From assembly GCF_963576615.1 (NCBI RefSeq), contig NC_088714.1:41262072-41326071 (forward strand): a DNA stretch of 64,000 bases, given 5' to 3'. The DNA is from Watersipora subatra. Its lineage: Eukaryota > Bryozoa > Gymnolaemata > Cheilostomatida > Watersiporidae. Below, in pieces: positions 54,649 through 64,000 of this stretch. The notes beneath the pieces are model-generated. The model saw only the letters and a program-made list of their open reading frames with translations, did no database searches and was not told the DNA's origin. How positions within the stretch are numbered: the first letter of the stretch is position 1; every line of letters begins with the position of its first letter. Position numbers and translations under genes: made by a program.

Positions 54649-57600
54649 CTTCAAACATGTGTCAAACTTGAGTATATATTGGCAAGATATGTTTGAAAAA
54701 ATAGGATTGTTTTGGCATGAGAAGACTTTAACCCTTCAAGAACATATTTAATTCCTTCCTATCAAGCATAAGATGCAGCAGAAATCTTAAAAACATAATT
54801 TTACTTTAAAAATAATAAAAACAGAATTTTACACAAGCTATTACAGTTTACATTTTATAAATCTCTGAAAATTTGTTACGAATTAGCAACACCACCAATG
54901 AGATGCCTTCATTCTCTTAGCATAGGGATACATACAAATATTATTTTATTGGCAATAATTTAATTTCAAACAGAAAAGCTTTCCAAATTATGCCATACAA
55001 GAACCGTGAAACAAAAAAAGAGCAGCCAAAACAAATGGTTTGACATATAGCAATTACAATCACTTTTGCTGCTAAGAGAATGGATATTAGGCGGAAGATT
55101 GTTAAAGCAGCTGGCAATGATATTTTCAAGATAATTATTGGACGTTGTATGTTGGAGGAATTTGTGGATATCACTTAAGTTGAAATGAGTTGAAAACCTT
55201 TAACTTTCATGTAAAAAATGATAAACCATGAAAGACCTTGAAACCTCTGACGTAAAATAAACATTTAGCATAGGTGAAGTAGGAAGATGCAAAGATTTGG
55301 AAAGATCAATCGTTGGAATAAGATATGCTTGAAAATGATGTAGATTTTCAATTAGTCGGAACACTCTTTTTGCAACAAAAGTAAATCGTTAGCATCGTAT
55401 CTTGAGTATACATGTACATCAGCAACATTGCAAAAGTTACAAATGTTGCTCACAAATAAAGCTTAAAGGTTGACTTGCAATAAAATTCACATCACACTTT
55501 ATTTGGTATCAAAAAATTCACCATGTCTTACTCTGTTGTGTTGTAGGTGCCAAATGTGTGGAAAAGTGATTACAAGCTCTTAAAAGCTCAAAAACGAAAA
55601 GCCGCCGTAGATTGGAATCTATTTGTTTCTCTGACGTAATCATGACATTTTGGTTATTGTCTTCTCACGTGATGTTCTCACGTGAATTGAAAGGCCAATA
55701 AAAAGTCAGTATAAACTTATCGTAGCACTAGTTTATGACAAACACTTCGGGTTTTACCGAAGACCCCGTATCAAATATAGATGCTCGCTACTCCACAGTT
55801 TTGTTTCGGCATTATCTAATCATCAAGTCGTAATCTGATCATGTGACCCAATACTTCGCAAATAATTTTTGCAGCACTTTTCGATTATCACAGGTGACCA
55901 ACAGGCTCGTCATGATTATCAGACAATGATATGTACTCTTTCGAGCTAAGGTTAAAAATTAAATGAATTTTTACAGTAAGTTATAAGATATCAGTGCTAC
56001 AATGACGATAAAACAGACGTGTAAGAACAATAGACATGGTTTTATTGAATGCGTGAAGTATATATGTGAAAATATTTCGACGAATAAGGTTGCATGAAAG
56101 TGTAAACAGAAACCATCTACCACAGCTACGTCACATTTGAGCTGTTTTGGAAAGATAATCCAAACTACAGCGGTCTCGTGTGGCTGTGATTAACTGTTTG
56201 TTTTTAGCATTTAAGAGCTTGTAATCACCTTTCCACATATTTTGCACCTACAACAAAACAGAGTAAGACTTGGTGAATCTTTTGATAACAAATAACTGTA
56301 ATGTGAATTTTGTTGCAAGTCAACCTTTAAATGCATAAAAATAAAGCTCAATAACTAAATACTTTGTAATTTCAATCATACCATAAGTCTGACTCACAAT
56401 AAGATATATCAAATAGATATTGTAGCATGTCTAATGGCAGGGATACAAGCAGAACTCAATAGATTTGTGCATGACTATATGCTACTTGATTGACTACTCT
56501 TTTTTGTTGCATGACTACTTTGGCTATTGGGTATTCATTCAGCCATGCTGTTGTATGACTACTTTTGATTGCCTAATCATTTGGCCATGCTGCTGTGCGA
56601 CTACTTATATTTGGGTTATAATTCTGCCACACTACTTTTCATTTGCTGGGCCACCTTCCAGATTGTCACATGGTTAAGCATGAACAGCTGCACATATATC
56701 AATATTATTGAATGGCTTCAATAGTCTGCAGGTAAAATCTTGCAATGAAAACTTATTTGCATCAGGGCTGTTTTTCTGTGGTCATGTGATTGATGAAGTG
56801 CACTTTTGCCAAAAACAGTTCAATTTGCACTTTCTTTGGAGACACATGCAAATAACAAAGCGGGTGGTTAGAATTAGTCTATAGTGGCTAATTATCAATG
56901 TTTGGTACTTTTGCAGCATCCATCAAAGGTGAATGATAAATGTAAGATATAAAAACAGAAATTGAAAACGAATGTAGAAGAGAATCAAGGGCAACAAGAA
57001 CTAGCGATGACTACCATACAAGAGTCCATAACACTACCTGGTTTCAAGAAGCCTCTGTCCATTCCAACCTGCATGCCCTTGTGGATTCTATTGTCCATGT
57101 CCTCAGTCCACTCCGGTGACCGGGGTTCTACAGAAACACCAGTGAGCAGACTTGAACATAACTAGCAAGCCAGTGTCCAACAAAACTTTACGAGGGCATT
57201 GAAGTTAAATGTCAGTATGATCATTGGCGGGTTTTATACTACTACTGTACTACTACAACTAGAACATGCGATACGAGTGCTTCATTGTACAAGCAAAGCA
57301 CCTTACGAGCAGCCATTCATATGAAGTTACTTGCATTTTTTAGTTGTCTTCTCCACCACCTTACCTAATGAGTATGATCAGGTGTGGTGGTGACTAAAGT
57401 TACCCAGGTTAATATCTAGGAACAAATATAATGAAATTCAAGGTGGAGCACATAGACTAGGAACATAAGCTTCCACTGAAAGCGGCTGGTAGACCCTTAG
57501 TTCACAAGTCCATCTTGTAACAGTATGATCATAAGATTGTTGTATTTACGCATTGTCTGTTTCATCTACTTTTTAATTTACTGTAATGATTGTTTTGCGT

Positions 57601-60600
57601 TCACCATGTGTCCAAAGAAACTGAGTGACGAAGATTTTGGTTCAGAGAAATAATACAAAAAACAGGGTAGGTAGGGGCGAATGTAATAGGTGGAACACCG
57701 TACTAGGGCAGAACAATAATAGCAATCTCTGCCCAATCATAAATGAGAATGACATAACATGCCATGAAACATTTTGAATTCAAGAACACCTCAGGTTATA
57801 TTTATAAATATATATAGTTACAATCAACTCAGACTTACCTCTATTAAAAACTAGGTGAATATCCGACGTTGCACAGGTAATAAAAACAGCTAATAAACAG
57901 CGGCAAGTAATTTACCCAATGTATATTAGTAACTTAAGCTAGTAACTTAAGCTAGCTATAATTAACTTAAAAGCTAGTAAATTAGCTTACTAAGAGCTCT
58001 CATGCAATCAATCACGATCTTCAAGCGTGCCAGTAGCACACTAGCGTGCCAGTAGTAACAAATCCTATTTTCGCAAGCGCTTGAAGCAAGAGTATTTTAA
58101 CCAATGTAATGAGTATGACCACACTTATTCCTTTATATAGCAATGTAGCCACTTAGCAGCCTGTCTGCAGACTTGGAAGTTAAAATCCAGTGCGAAGCTA
58201 ATTTTTCAATCTTTTAACTTTATTGCTATTACTGGACACACAAATGACAGACAGACAAACACTGAAATTTATATAATTATAATTACTATCAATTCAGTTT
58301 TACCTGTATCGCTATACATATTTACAATCGATTCAGACTTACCCGGTGCCCTAAAAAGTACACAATTGAAAGTAAAAGCTACATATATTAACTACACATT
58401 ATGTTGCTAAACATATCAGCCCATGCAACCCATCATACTTGTCAGACTAATTGAGCAAAAACCCTTACCACACGGTTAGGAAAGCAGCCTACACGTAGAA
58501 CAAAGGTTACAGGCTTGGTGCGGGTGTTCACACTCTATTTCACTAGTAGCGATAAGAAACTATACATAGAAAAAGTTCACAGTGTAAATTATAAAGAGAC
58601 ACAGCGACAACACAAGGTTCATTTTGTTGAGAGAGAAAAAGCAATAGGAGAGAGCAACCGTATGACACCCAAAATTACCAGAATGCAGATTATTACCATC
58701 TGCAATGATGAACAGTAAACATAAGCAATAAACAGGCACAATGCTCTCACTCACCAGTCAGCGCATGACAAAAGGCCATGAATGAGGTAAGAGTCGCAGT
58801 GTGCAAGTTACGACAGCGGTCATTAACACACATGCAATCGATATAGCACGAGTAGACAAAGCACAGACCTTTGTAGTGGACAGGGAAAACTCCCCTATAA
58901 AGATGACATTGCCTTGCAGTCTGTCCATTCCTGGTAATGGTGATGATGGGAGCACGAGGCCGGTAAGATGAGATAAGGTGAGAGGTTCTAAAAAGAGATT
59001 GGAAAGAAAGAATGAAAGGTGCAATTTCAGTCCATAGAAGCTGTTTGGCAGTTTTCTAACTTCCGGTTGCTTACTTTCTAGCTTAACCCTTTGGCTGGAG
59101 AAACGACCTAAATGTCGTTTATTGGTTGTGTGAGGAAACGACTTTTATCTCACTTTCGGTAGACGTTTATAAAGCTGTTGCCTAGTAACATTAAACAAAG
59201 GATATAAACGCTAGTAAATTTGAAATAACATCAACAAGATATTAGTCGAACTACAATATGAAAAAATTATATGAGAAGTGTTGCCTTATGCTAAAAGCTA
59301 AAGAAATTGCAACTCCTTTGAAAAAAATAAAAGTTAAAAAAACCAGTCAGCCTACGGCTTAACGTTCAAAACGATAAAATAAAAATTTAATTAATCCTAC
59401 GATCGTTAGCGATCTTTTGTCTGATCAGTATAAAAATAATTCAGATGATGGAAGTGATGTAAACTCTTTAAAACTTTTGCATATACAGAGAAAAGTGATC
59501 GTTATGGTAGCTCGCACTGCTACGCTGTAGCATTGGACCTCACCGAGAGGAATTCTTCCAAGCATTTCATACAGGGACACTTGTACATAGTCGTAGCTTT
59601 TTTGTAGTACTACACATAGAAATGAATGTTTAGGTACAAAAGATTTTACTAATAGAAATAAATTTCAATTTGAGCCAGGCATGTTCATAGAATACCGATT
59701 TTATTGAATTTTCAAAAATGAACTACACGATTTTCAGATGTTTTTGCAGGCTTTAACCTAGCCAAAGAGTTAAAGACGCTTTCAACTTAAGCTTTCATTT
59801 ATGTTATAGCAAAATACAACAAATTGTAGCAGTGGAAAATAGTAACTATACTAACTAGTAAACCAACTACGTGTATATTGTAACTATAACCAACTAGTAT
59901 AGTAGCCACATACTACTTCTACAGTAATACTTCAACTTACGAGTGCTCCAACGTACGAGAAACTTGAGATACGAGCCAGCTTTTAAGTAAGTTTTAGCAC
60001 TAACATACGAGCCATATTTGAGATACGAGCACGTGAGTCAGTTGCCAAGTATGCCGGAGGTGTTTTATGACAACAGCATCAATCTGTATTTTTCAACTGC
60101 ACAGGTTATACTTTTGTACCGTGTTTTTGTGCACGCTTTTCAGTGCAGAATTATGTGAATTAAAAGTACTGTGCGTAGACCGAAAGTTTGCCAGTAAAAT
60201 GAAAAATAATGCAAAGAAAAAGCAAATGATAAAAATTGATATTAAACGGAAAATTATTGAAAAATATGCGAAATGTGTATGCATGATTGAGCTAGCTCAG
60301 CAATATGACAGAAATACATCCACAATTATCAAACAGAAGGATTATATTCAGGGCATTTAGCTCGCAAAAGTACTAACCGTAGTTTCTAAACGGCGCGGCG
60401 ATCTTCACCACCGCTGATGGAGAGACCGCTCAGGCATTGGATATAAGATAAACAATTGGCCGGTGACAGCGTGACTGAAACGACGCTATTTAAAAAGGCT
60501 TTTGCTATCTATCAAAACTATAAAAATAGACATTCGGACAAGTTGGCTAGTGGTCGCGCATTAAACCTTTGTGACGACACCTGGGTTCGTCCTAATCGCG

Positions 60601-62981
60601 ACATGTTGAATGGGCGACAAAGGCAAACGTCCTTAGATAGGTTCATCTTAAAAGTATGACTGTATAATAACTAGTGAACCACTACTTGTACTAGCCACAT
60701 ACTACTTCTATAAAAACCAGTATCCCACTACTTGTACTAACATATACTGTACATAGAGATGGCGAGTGCCACATATCTCATTGACGAGGTCAAGTGGAAG
60801 CTGTTTCTGAAGAAGAGAGGATGGTCTACTGATAAAGCCATGTATTCCCACTCTGACCGCGGCTCGCCGGCCAGCGCAAAAAGTCGAAGCCCAGTCGGTC
60901 GGAGGGCACAGGCACCAGCCTGAGGAAGCGCACTGACCAAAGACGCCGATAGAATCACTGGAGCCAAAGCCAACTCAGCGATTCAAAGATGCTTCTCTAC
61001 AATAGAGCAAGCCTAGTTCTGCCGAGCAGCTGGATCGGCCCTTGTACAGCCAAACTATCAGGTTGTCGAGGGGAGCAGAGGAGAGCCCAGAACGACCCGA
61101 GTCACGCTCAGAGTGACTGACTCGCGCGCCAGGATGCCCACCTGCAGCCGAACCCCTGTACCACCCACTGCTAGGAGGAGCAAGACCGCCAGCTACTAGA
61201 GGATAGCTGTCGCTGACAGGAGTTGGTAATGTTTACCGCTAGCTTGAATAGAGCCCGGAAGCTTAAAGATTGACTTGCAACAAAAATCACATTACAGTTA
61301 TTTGATATGAAAAGATTCACCATGTCTTACTCTGTTGTGTTGTAGGTGCAAAATATGTGGGAATGTGATTACAAGCTTTTAAAAGCTCAAAAACTGACAG
61401 TTAATCGCAGCCACACGAGACTGCCGTAGTTTGGATTCTCTTTCCAAAATGGCTCAAATGTGACGCAGCTGTGTTAGATGGTTTCTGTTTCCACTTTCAT
61501 GCAACCTTATTCGTTGAAATATTTCACAAATACACTTCACGCATTCAATAAAACCATGTCTATTGTTCTTACCCGCCTGTTTTATCGTCATTTTAATGCT
61601 GTCACTTTTAGCTGTGATATCTTATAACTTACCGTAAAAATTCGTTTTATTTTTTAGCCTTAGCTTGAAGGAGTACATATCATTGTCTGATAATCATGAC
61701 GAGCCTGTTGGTCACCTGTGATAATCGAAAAGTGCTGCAAAAATTATTTGCGAAGTAGTGGGTCACATGATCAGATTACGACTCGCCGATTAGACCAAAC
61801 CGGAGCAAAACTGTAAAGTAGCGAGCATCTATATTTGATACGGGGTCTTCGGTAAAACCCGAAGTGTTTGTCATAAACTAGTGCTACGATAAGTTTTACA
61901 TTAAGCTTTTTATTGGCCTTTCAATTCACGTGAGAACATACGTGACAAAACGATAACCAAATTGGAATGACTACGTCAGATAAATAAACAGATTCCAATC
62001 TACGGCGGCTTGTTTTTGAGTTTTTAAAAGCTTGTAATCACATTTCCATATATTTGGCACCTACAACACAACAGAGTAAGACATGGTGAATCTTTTGATA
62101 CCAAATAACCTAATGTGAATTTTGGTGCAAGTCAACCTTTAAGGAAGAGGACTGAGCCTTCACCGATGCAGAAGTCTGCCACGTGGAGTGTGGAGCCCGG
62201 CTCCACTGGGGCCACAGTGCCTCCACTGGGGAGAGTGTGGTGGCCCATCACCAGGGCCCACGCCTAGCTAAACAGGATAGCTGACGCCAGGACAGGGCCA
62301 AGCCTCGACTCGATAGACAACACGGCCCCCTGTAACACTTTGTTTGGGGAAGCACTAGCTTGAAGTAAACCATATCCTTCCCTGCGCTAAAATCCAAGTA
62401 AAATAAGGAATATAATTATGTCCCTCCATTATGCTGAATGCTTGACCAATCAGCGTTTTTATAAAGACAGTAAAGTAATGTAAATTATGTTCTTCTACTA
62501 AATAAAAAAAGAGTTGACTAGCTTAAGTACAAAATCTCTGACCCGAAGTAAACTAAAAGCAACTAGCCTCATACCTTCCCGACGTCGTACACACAATGAT
62601 GGCCTTGGCAAGACATCGCAGTGAAGCTTCAACAGCTGCCACTGCTGTCGTATGCGTCACATCGACCATGGTTGGTGCGAGATGCCTCAACTCATCAAAG
62701 ATTATCTGCAACAGTCAACGTACCCGCTGTTTGGTATATTACGACATGTTTAGATAACTTGGCTGTGCCACACAAGCAGAAGAGAAGCTTACCTTGTGAA
62801 AGAAGGCGGCTTCAGCTTCACGACAGATGCGATGCATCATTCTAAGTGAGTCTAGTGGGAAGTCTCCCTTGGCAGTCTCGCCGCTGAGCATAACGCAGTC
62901 CGCACCATCTAAGACTGCATTGGCAACGTCACTCGCTTCAGCCCTTGTCGGCCGCGGCTTCTTTACCATCGACTCCAGCAT
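54485..62981 (-). CDS. Pyruvate kinase, C-terminal 230 residues (five exons)
   Basis: Exons 62793-62981, 62575-62705, 58869-58987, 57038-57127 and 54485-54648 join in phase. Function: transfers phosphate from phosphoenolpyruvate to ADP, the last step of glycolysis, as a cytosolic tetramer. Seen: [20 protein letters not shown] and [20 protein letters not shown] (end of the A domain), then the C domain with [20 protein letters not shown] and [20 protein letters not shown]. The fructose-1,6-bisphosphate loop reads TTSGRT against TKSGRS in PKM2; the Trp (EWTED) and Arg (DNRI) and the GWRAGAG loop that contact the bisphosphate are kept, so allosteric activation is plausible. The C-terminus runs 28 residues past the usual end. 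The first exons lie right of the window. Introns hold three or more transposons. Confidence 0.95.
54649..55462. other. Pyruvate kinase last intron, left part
   Basis: AT-rich; no array or element was recognised before the TTAA-flanked palindrome. Confidence 0.45.
55463..56330. mobile_element. TTAA-flanked long-inverted-repeat element, copy 1
   Basis: The ends TTAAAGGTTGACTTGCAA and its reverse complement begin inverted repeats of about 140 bp, including ATTCACCATGTCTTACTCTG and TTGTGTTGTAGGTGCCAAAT. The interior has CACTTCGGGTTTTACCGAAG, a perfect-arm hairpin. It is homologous to 61263-62142 in the opposite orientation. The TTAA flank hints at piggyBac-type insertion, although the ends are not CCC. 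Confidence 0.85.
56331..57037. other. Pyruvate kinase last intron, right part
   Basis: A stretch with loosely repeated GCATGACTACT/GCTGTGCGACTACTT phrases (56465-56640) may be a decayed minisatellite. Otherwise nothing. Confidence 0.4.
57038..57127 (-). CDS. Pyruvate kinase exon (C domain)
   Basis: The acceptor is TTTCTGTAG and the donor is CCAG|GTAGTG. It encodes [30 protein letters not shown]. The Trp and Arg match the bisphosphate-binding residues of PKM2. Confidence 0.92.
57128..57850. other. Pyruvate kinase intron, nothing recognised
   Basis: No clear repeat was seen up to the interspersed element at 57852. Confidence 0.4.
57852..58275 (+). repeat. Interspersed repeat plus tRNA-derived SINE
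   Basis: It begins ACTAGGTGAATATCCGACGT, TGCACAGGTAATAAAA (the repeat head also at 5106 and 8208) and ends with the SINE: CTTAGCAGCCTGTCTGCAGA, TTGGAAGTTAAAATCCAGTG, CGAAGC ... ATTACTGGACACACAAATGA ... CACTGAAATTTATATA. Between them are GTAACTTAAGCTA duplications and two GCGTGCCAGTAG copies. Confidence 0.65.
58869..58987 (-). CDS. Pyruvate kinase exon (C domain)
   Basis: The acceptor is TCTTTTTAG and the donor is AAAG|GTCTGT. It encodes [46 protein letters not shown] and TARQ-x-HLYRG are diagnostic. Phases fit both neighbours. Confidence 0.95.
59083..59773. mobile_element. piggyBac-like MITE, TTAA-flanked
   Basis: Left TTAACCCTTTGGCTGG; right reverse complement TTAACTCTTTGGCTAGG. It contains an ACGACCTAAATGTCGT hairpin at the left end. 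No transposase. It is the same terminal type as 46474-48210. Confidence 0.75.
59922..60662 (+). mobile_element. Tigger (pogo) element, internally deleted, 741 bp
   Basis: The ends CAGTAATACTT and, reverse-complemented, CAGTCATACTT are flanked by TA (59920-59921, 60663-60664). Inside, 60198-60345 encodes a CENP-B-type helix-turn-helix start ([30 protein letters not shown]), then a frameshifted stretch (60456 on: [20 protein letters not shown]), then an abrupt jump to [13 protein letters not shown] at 60620-60656. The DDE catalytic core is missing. Confidence 0.82.
60745..61262 (+). repeat. GC-rich sequence, possible retroelement fragment, left part
   Basis: Markedly more GC-rich than its surroundings. 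An open frame from ATG 60759 reads [28 protein letters not shown] and ends after 55 codons; several frames beyond read through Pro/Ser-rich sequence with stops. It could be the 5' part of a gag-like gene. It is interrupted by the TTAA element and seems to resume at 62143. Confidence 0.4.
61263..62142. mobile_element. TTAA-flanked long-inverted-repeat element, copy 2 (inverted relative to copy 1)
   Basis: TTAAAGATTGACTTGCAA at the left and the reverse complement of AGTCAACCTTTAA at the right. The interior (ACGGGGTCTTCGGTAAAACC) is the reverse complement of copy 1 at 55463-56330. It lies in the intron between the 62575 and 58987 exons. Confidence 0.85.
62143..62345 (+). repeat. GC-rich sequence, right part
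   Basis: CCGGCTCCACTGGGGCCACA, GTGCCTCCACTGGGGAGAGT and relatives. Its composition matches 60745-61262, of which it is probably the continuation across the TTAA insertion. Confidence 0.4.
62575..62705 (-). CDS. Pyruvate kinase exon with FBP loop
   Basis: The acceptor is ACTGTTGCAG and the donor is AAG|GTATGA. It encodes [43 protein letters not shown] with the following Arg completed by the next exon. RLAP ... VEAS-x-(K/R)C is the usual family pattern. Confidence 0.95.
62793..62981 (-). CDS. Pyruvate kinase exon (end of A domain)
   Basis: 63 codons in phase 0-0. The acceptor is TCTCTCTAG and the donor is AAG|GTAAGC. It encodes [40 protein letters not shown] and [17 protein letters not shown] is the classic pyruvate kinase motif. 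Confidence 0.97.
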
Positions 62982-63560
62982 CTAGAGAGAAGCTCACTAT
63001 GAAATACTCTATGGTAGTACAGCTGGTCGGCACTAGAGAATGAGCAACAACAAACACAGCTACCAGTTAACTGTTCCAGAAGGAGCACATACTAAAGGGT
63101 AAATGTTATAATAATGAGCACATGTTCCAGTATTTATATTATCTGATCATATCCACAGTAATTGAAATTATGGCAATTAGTGCTTTGCGATCCTTGGATG
63201 ACTGTGGTATTTCTGTTTTTCCCATTTATTTATTCCTATTCCAAATCTTGGCTTACTAAAAAGTAACTGTGACCTTAAAAAATTAACAAAATAGGACAGC
63301 TCGTAATAAACCAATTCAGAATCAACCAAATCTTTAAATATTTGAACCACAAGCTCTGATTCTACGCAAAAATTTATTGCTTTACACCACTACAACTATT
63401 TTTCTGTTACCATGAGCTAACTATTGTCCATGAACAATGTTTTCTCCATGTGATTGTTATTAAAAATTGTATCATAACAACTAGAGACCCATTGATTAAC
63501 AGTACTAATACCCTGGCAGGCCTCTGGTTTAATAATTATCTGCGCAATTATTGCAAAATG
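62982..63560. other. Upstream pyruvate kinase intron
   Basis: No further pyruvate kinase exon (such as the MVARGDLG segment) was found before the window edge, so this intron exceeds 1 kb. Confidence 0.5.
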
Positions 63561-63564
63561 TGGG

Positions 63565-63645
63565 AAGCTGAACGACTGGCACACGTGGAAGCATGCCAGG
63601 CGGCCAACCTGAGCGTCATGGATTTAAATCCCGAACGATGAAATA
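63565..63645 (+). repeat. tRNA-like SINE head (possible)
   Basis: GAACGACTGGCACACGTGGA, then CAGGCGGCCAACCTGAGCGT and ATGGATTTAAATCCCGAACG resemble an A box, anticodon stem and B box in order. The second half fits better than the first. No other copy is in the window. Confidence 0.35.
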
Positions 63646-64000
63646 TTTTTCCCAACAGCCAAACAGCATCGAACCCGGCTCTTATTATAAGTAAGATTTG
63701 CTGACACGATATCAGTTCGTGATTTCATTTTCACTGATCACCTAATGTATCGTCTCCTTGGTAACTAAGTTTGAGTGATGAACTATGATTTAATGTGTCA
63801 AAATGGGGAAAGTTCAATTTAGCATAGAGATGATGAAATACACGTAAGCAGGTTGTCTCTAGTCTAGACAAAGATAAAACCAATGTATAATACACATGAC
63901 AGCGTGTCCTAGCCAGCGATGCCTAGATGCGTATTCTGTAAAGGAGCCCATAAAAGAGCTAATTGCCAGTGGCTAGTGTTTCCATGTGAGACAAACTTTG
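63646..64000. other. Window end, nothing recognised
   Basis: Presumably still a pyruvate kinase intron. No coding or repeat features were seen. Confidence 0.4.

Noticed and set aside
56962-57165. Plus-strand 67-codon frame
   Set aside because: It lies antisense over a well-supported pyruvate kinase exon (57038-57127).

Overview
The window is nuclear DNA of an AT-rich invertebrate animal. Its genes are split by GT-AG introns, and the introns are packed with tandem arrays, DNA-transposon remnants, tRNA-derived SINEs and non-LTR retrotransposon tails. The gene set (a NAALADase/glutamate carboxypeptidase II-like peptidase, a GPR107/108-type seven-pass protein and a pyruvate kinase) is animal-wide. 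The style of repeats fits a lophotrochozoan such as a mollusc or bryozoan, but that is a guess and the species cannot be read from the sequence.

Layout. (1) + strand, 87-15943: the last six exons of a NAALADase-like M28 peptidase; its 5' part lies left of the window. (2) - strand, 43930-16265: a complete 15-exon GPR107/GPR108-like gene of 557 codons. All reading phases join without a gap, from signal peptide to stop. It ends tail-to-tail with gene 1, with 321 bp between the stop codons. (3) + strand, 44661-48744: a multi-exon gene of unknown family, head-to-head with gene 2, so 43931-44660 probably holds a shared promoter; its first coding exon was not found. (4) - strand, 62981-54485: the last five exons of pyruvate kinase, from about residue 330 of the human enzyme to the stop; the 5' exons lie to the right of the window.

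Nearly everything else is repeats. At least 16 tandem arrays with different units (11 to 67 bp) occupy introns, including a 2.9-kb 24-bp array, a 1.4-kb 15-bp array and a 3-kb TATATAAGG array. Some show higher-order periods. Two arrays begin at or overlap a splice donor. Transposons include pogo/Tigger-like (TA-flanked), hAT-like (8-bp duplications), piggyBac-like (TTAA) and long-inverted-repeat elements, a decayed Ty3/Gypsy pol fragment and two 3' ends of one LINE family. The most striking architecture is a set of elements nested inside one another at 11693-15690, within the last intron of the peptidase gene.

The long open frames inside the arrays (up to 1025 codons) come from repeat units whose length is a multiple of three. 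They are not called as genes. I did not find a clear new biochemical system. The novelty lies in the unknown gene, the splice-donor repeats and the nested elements.
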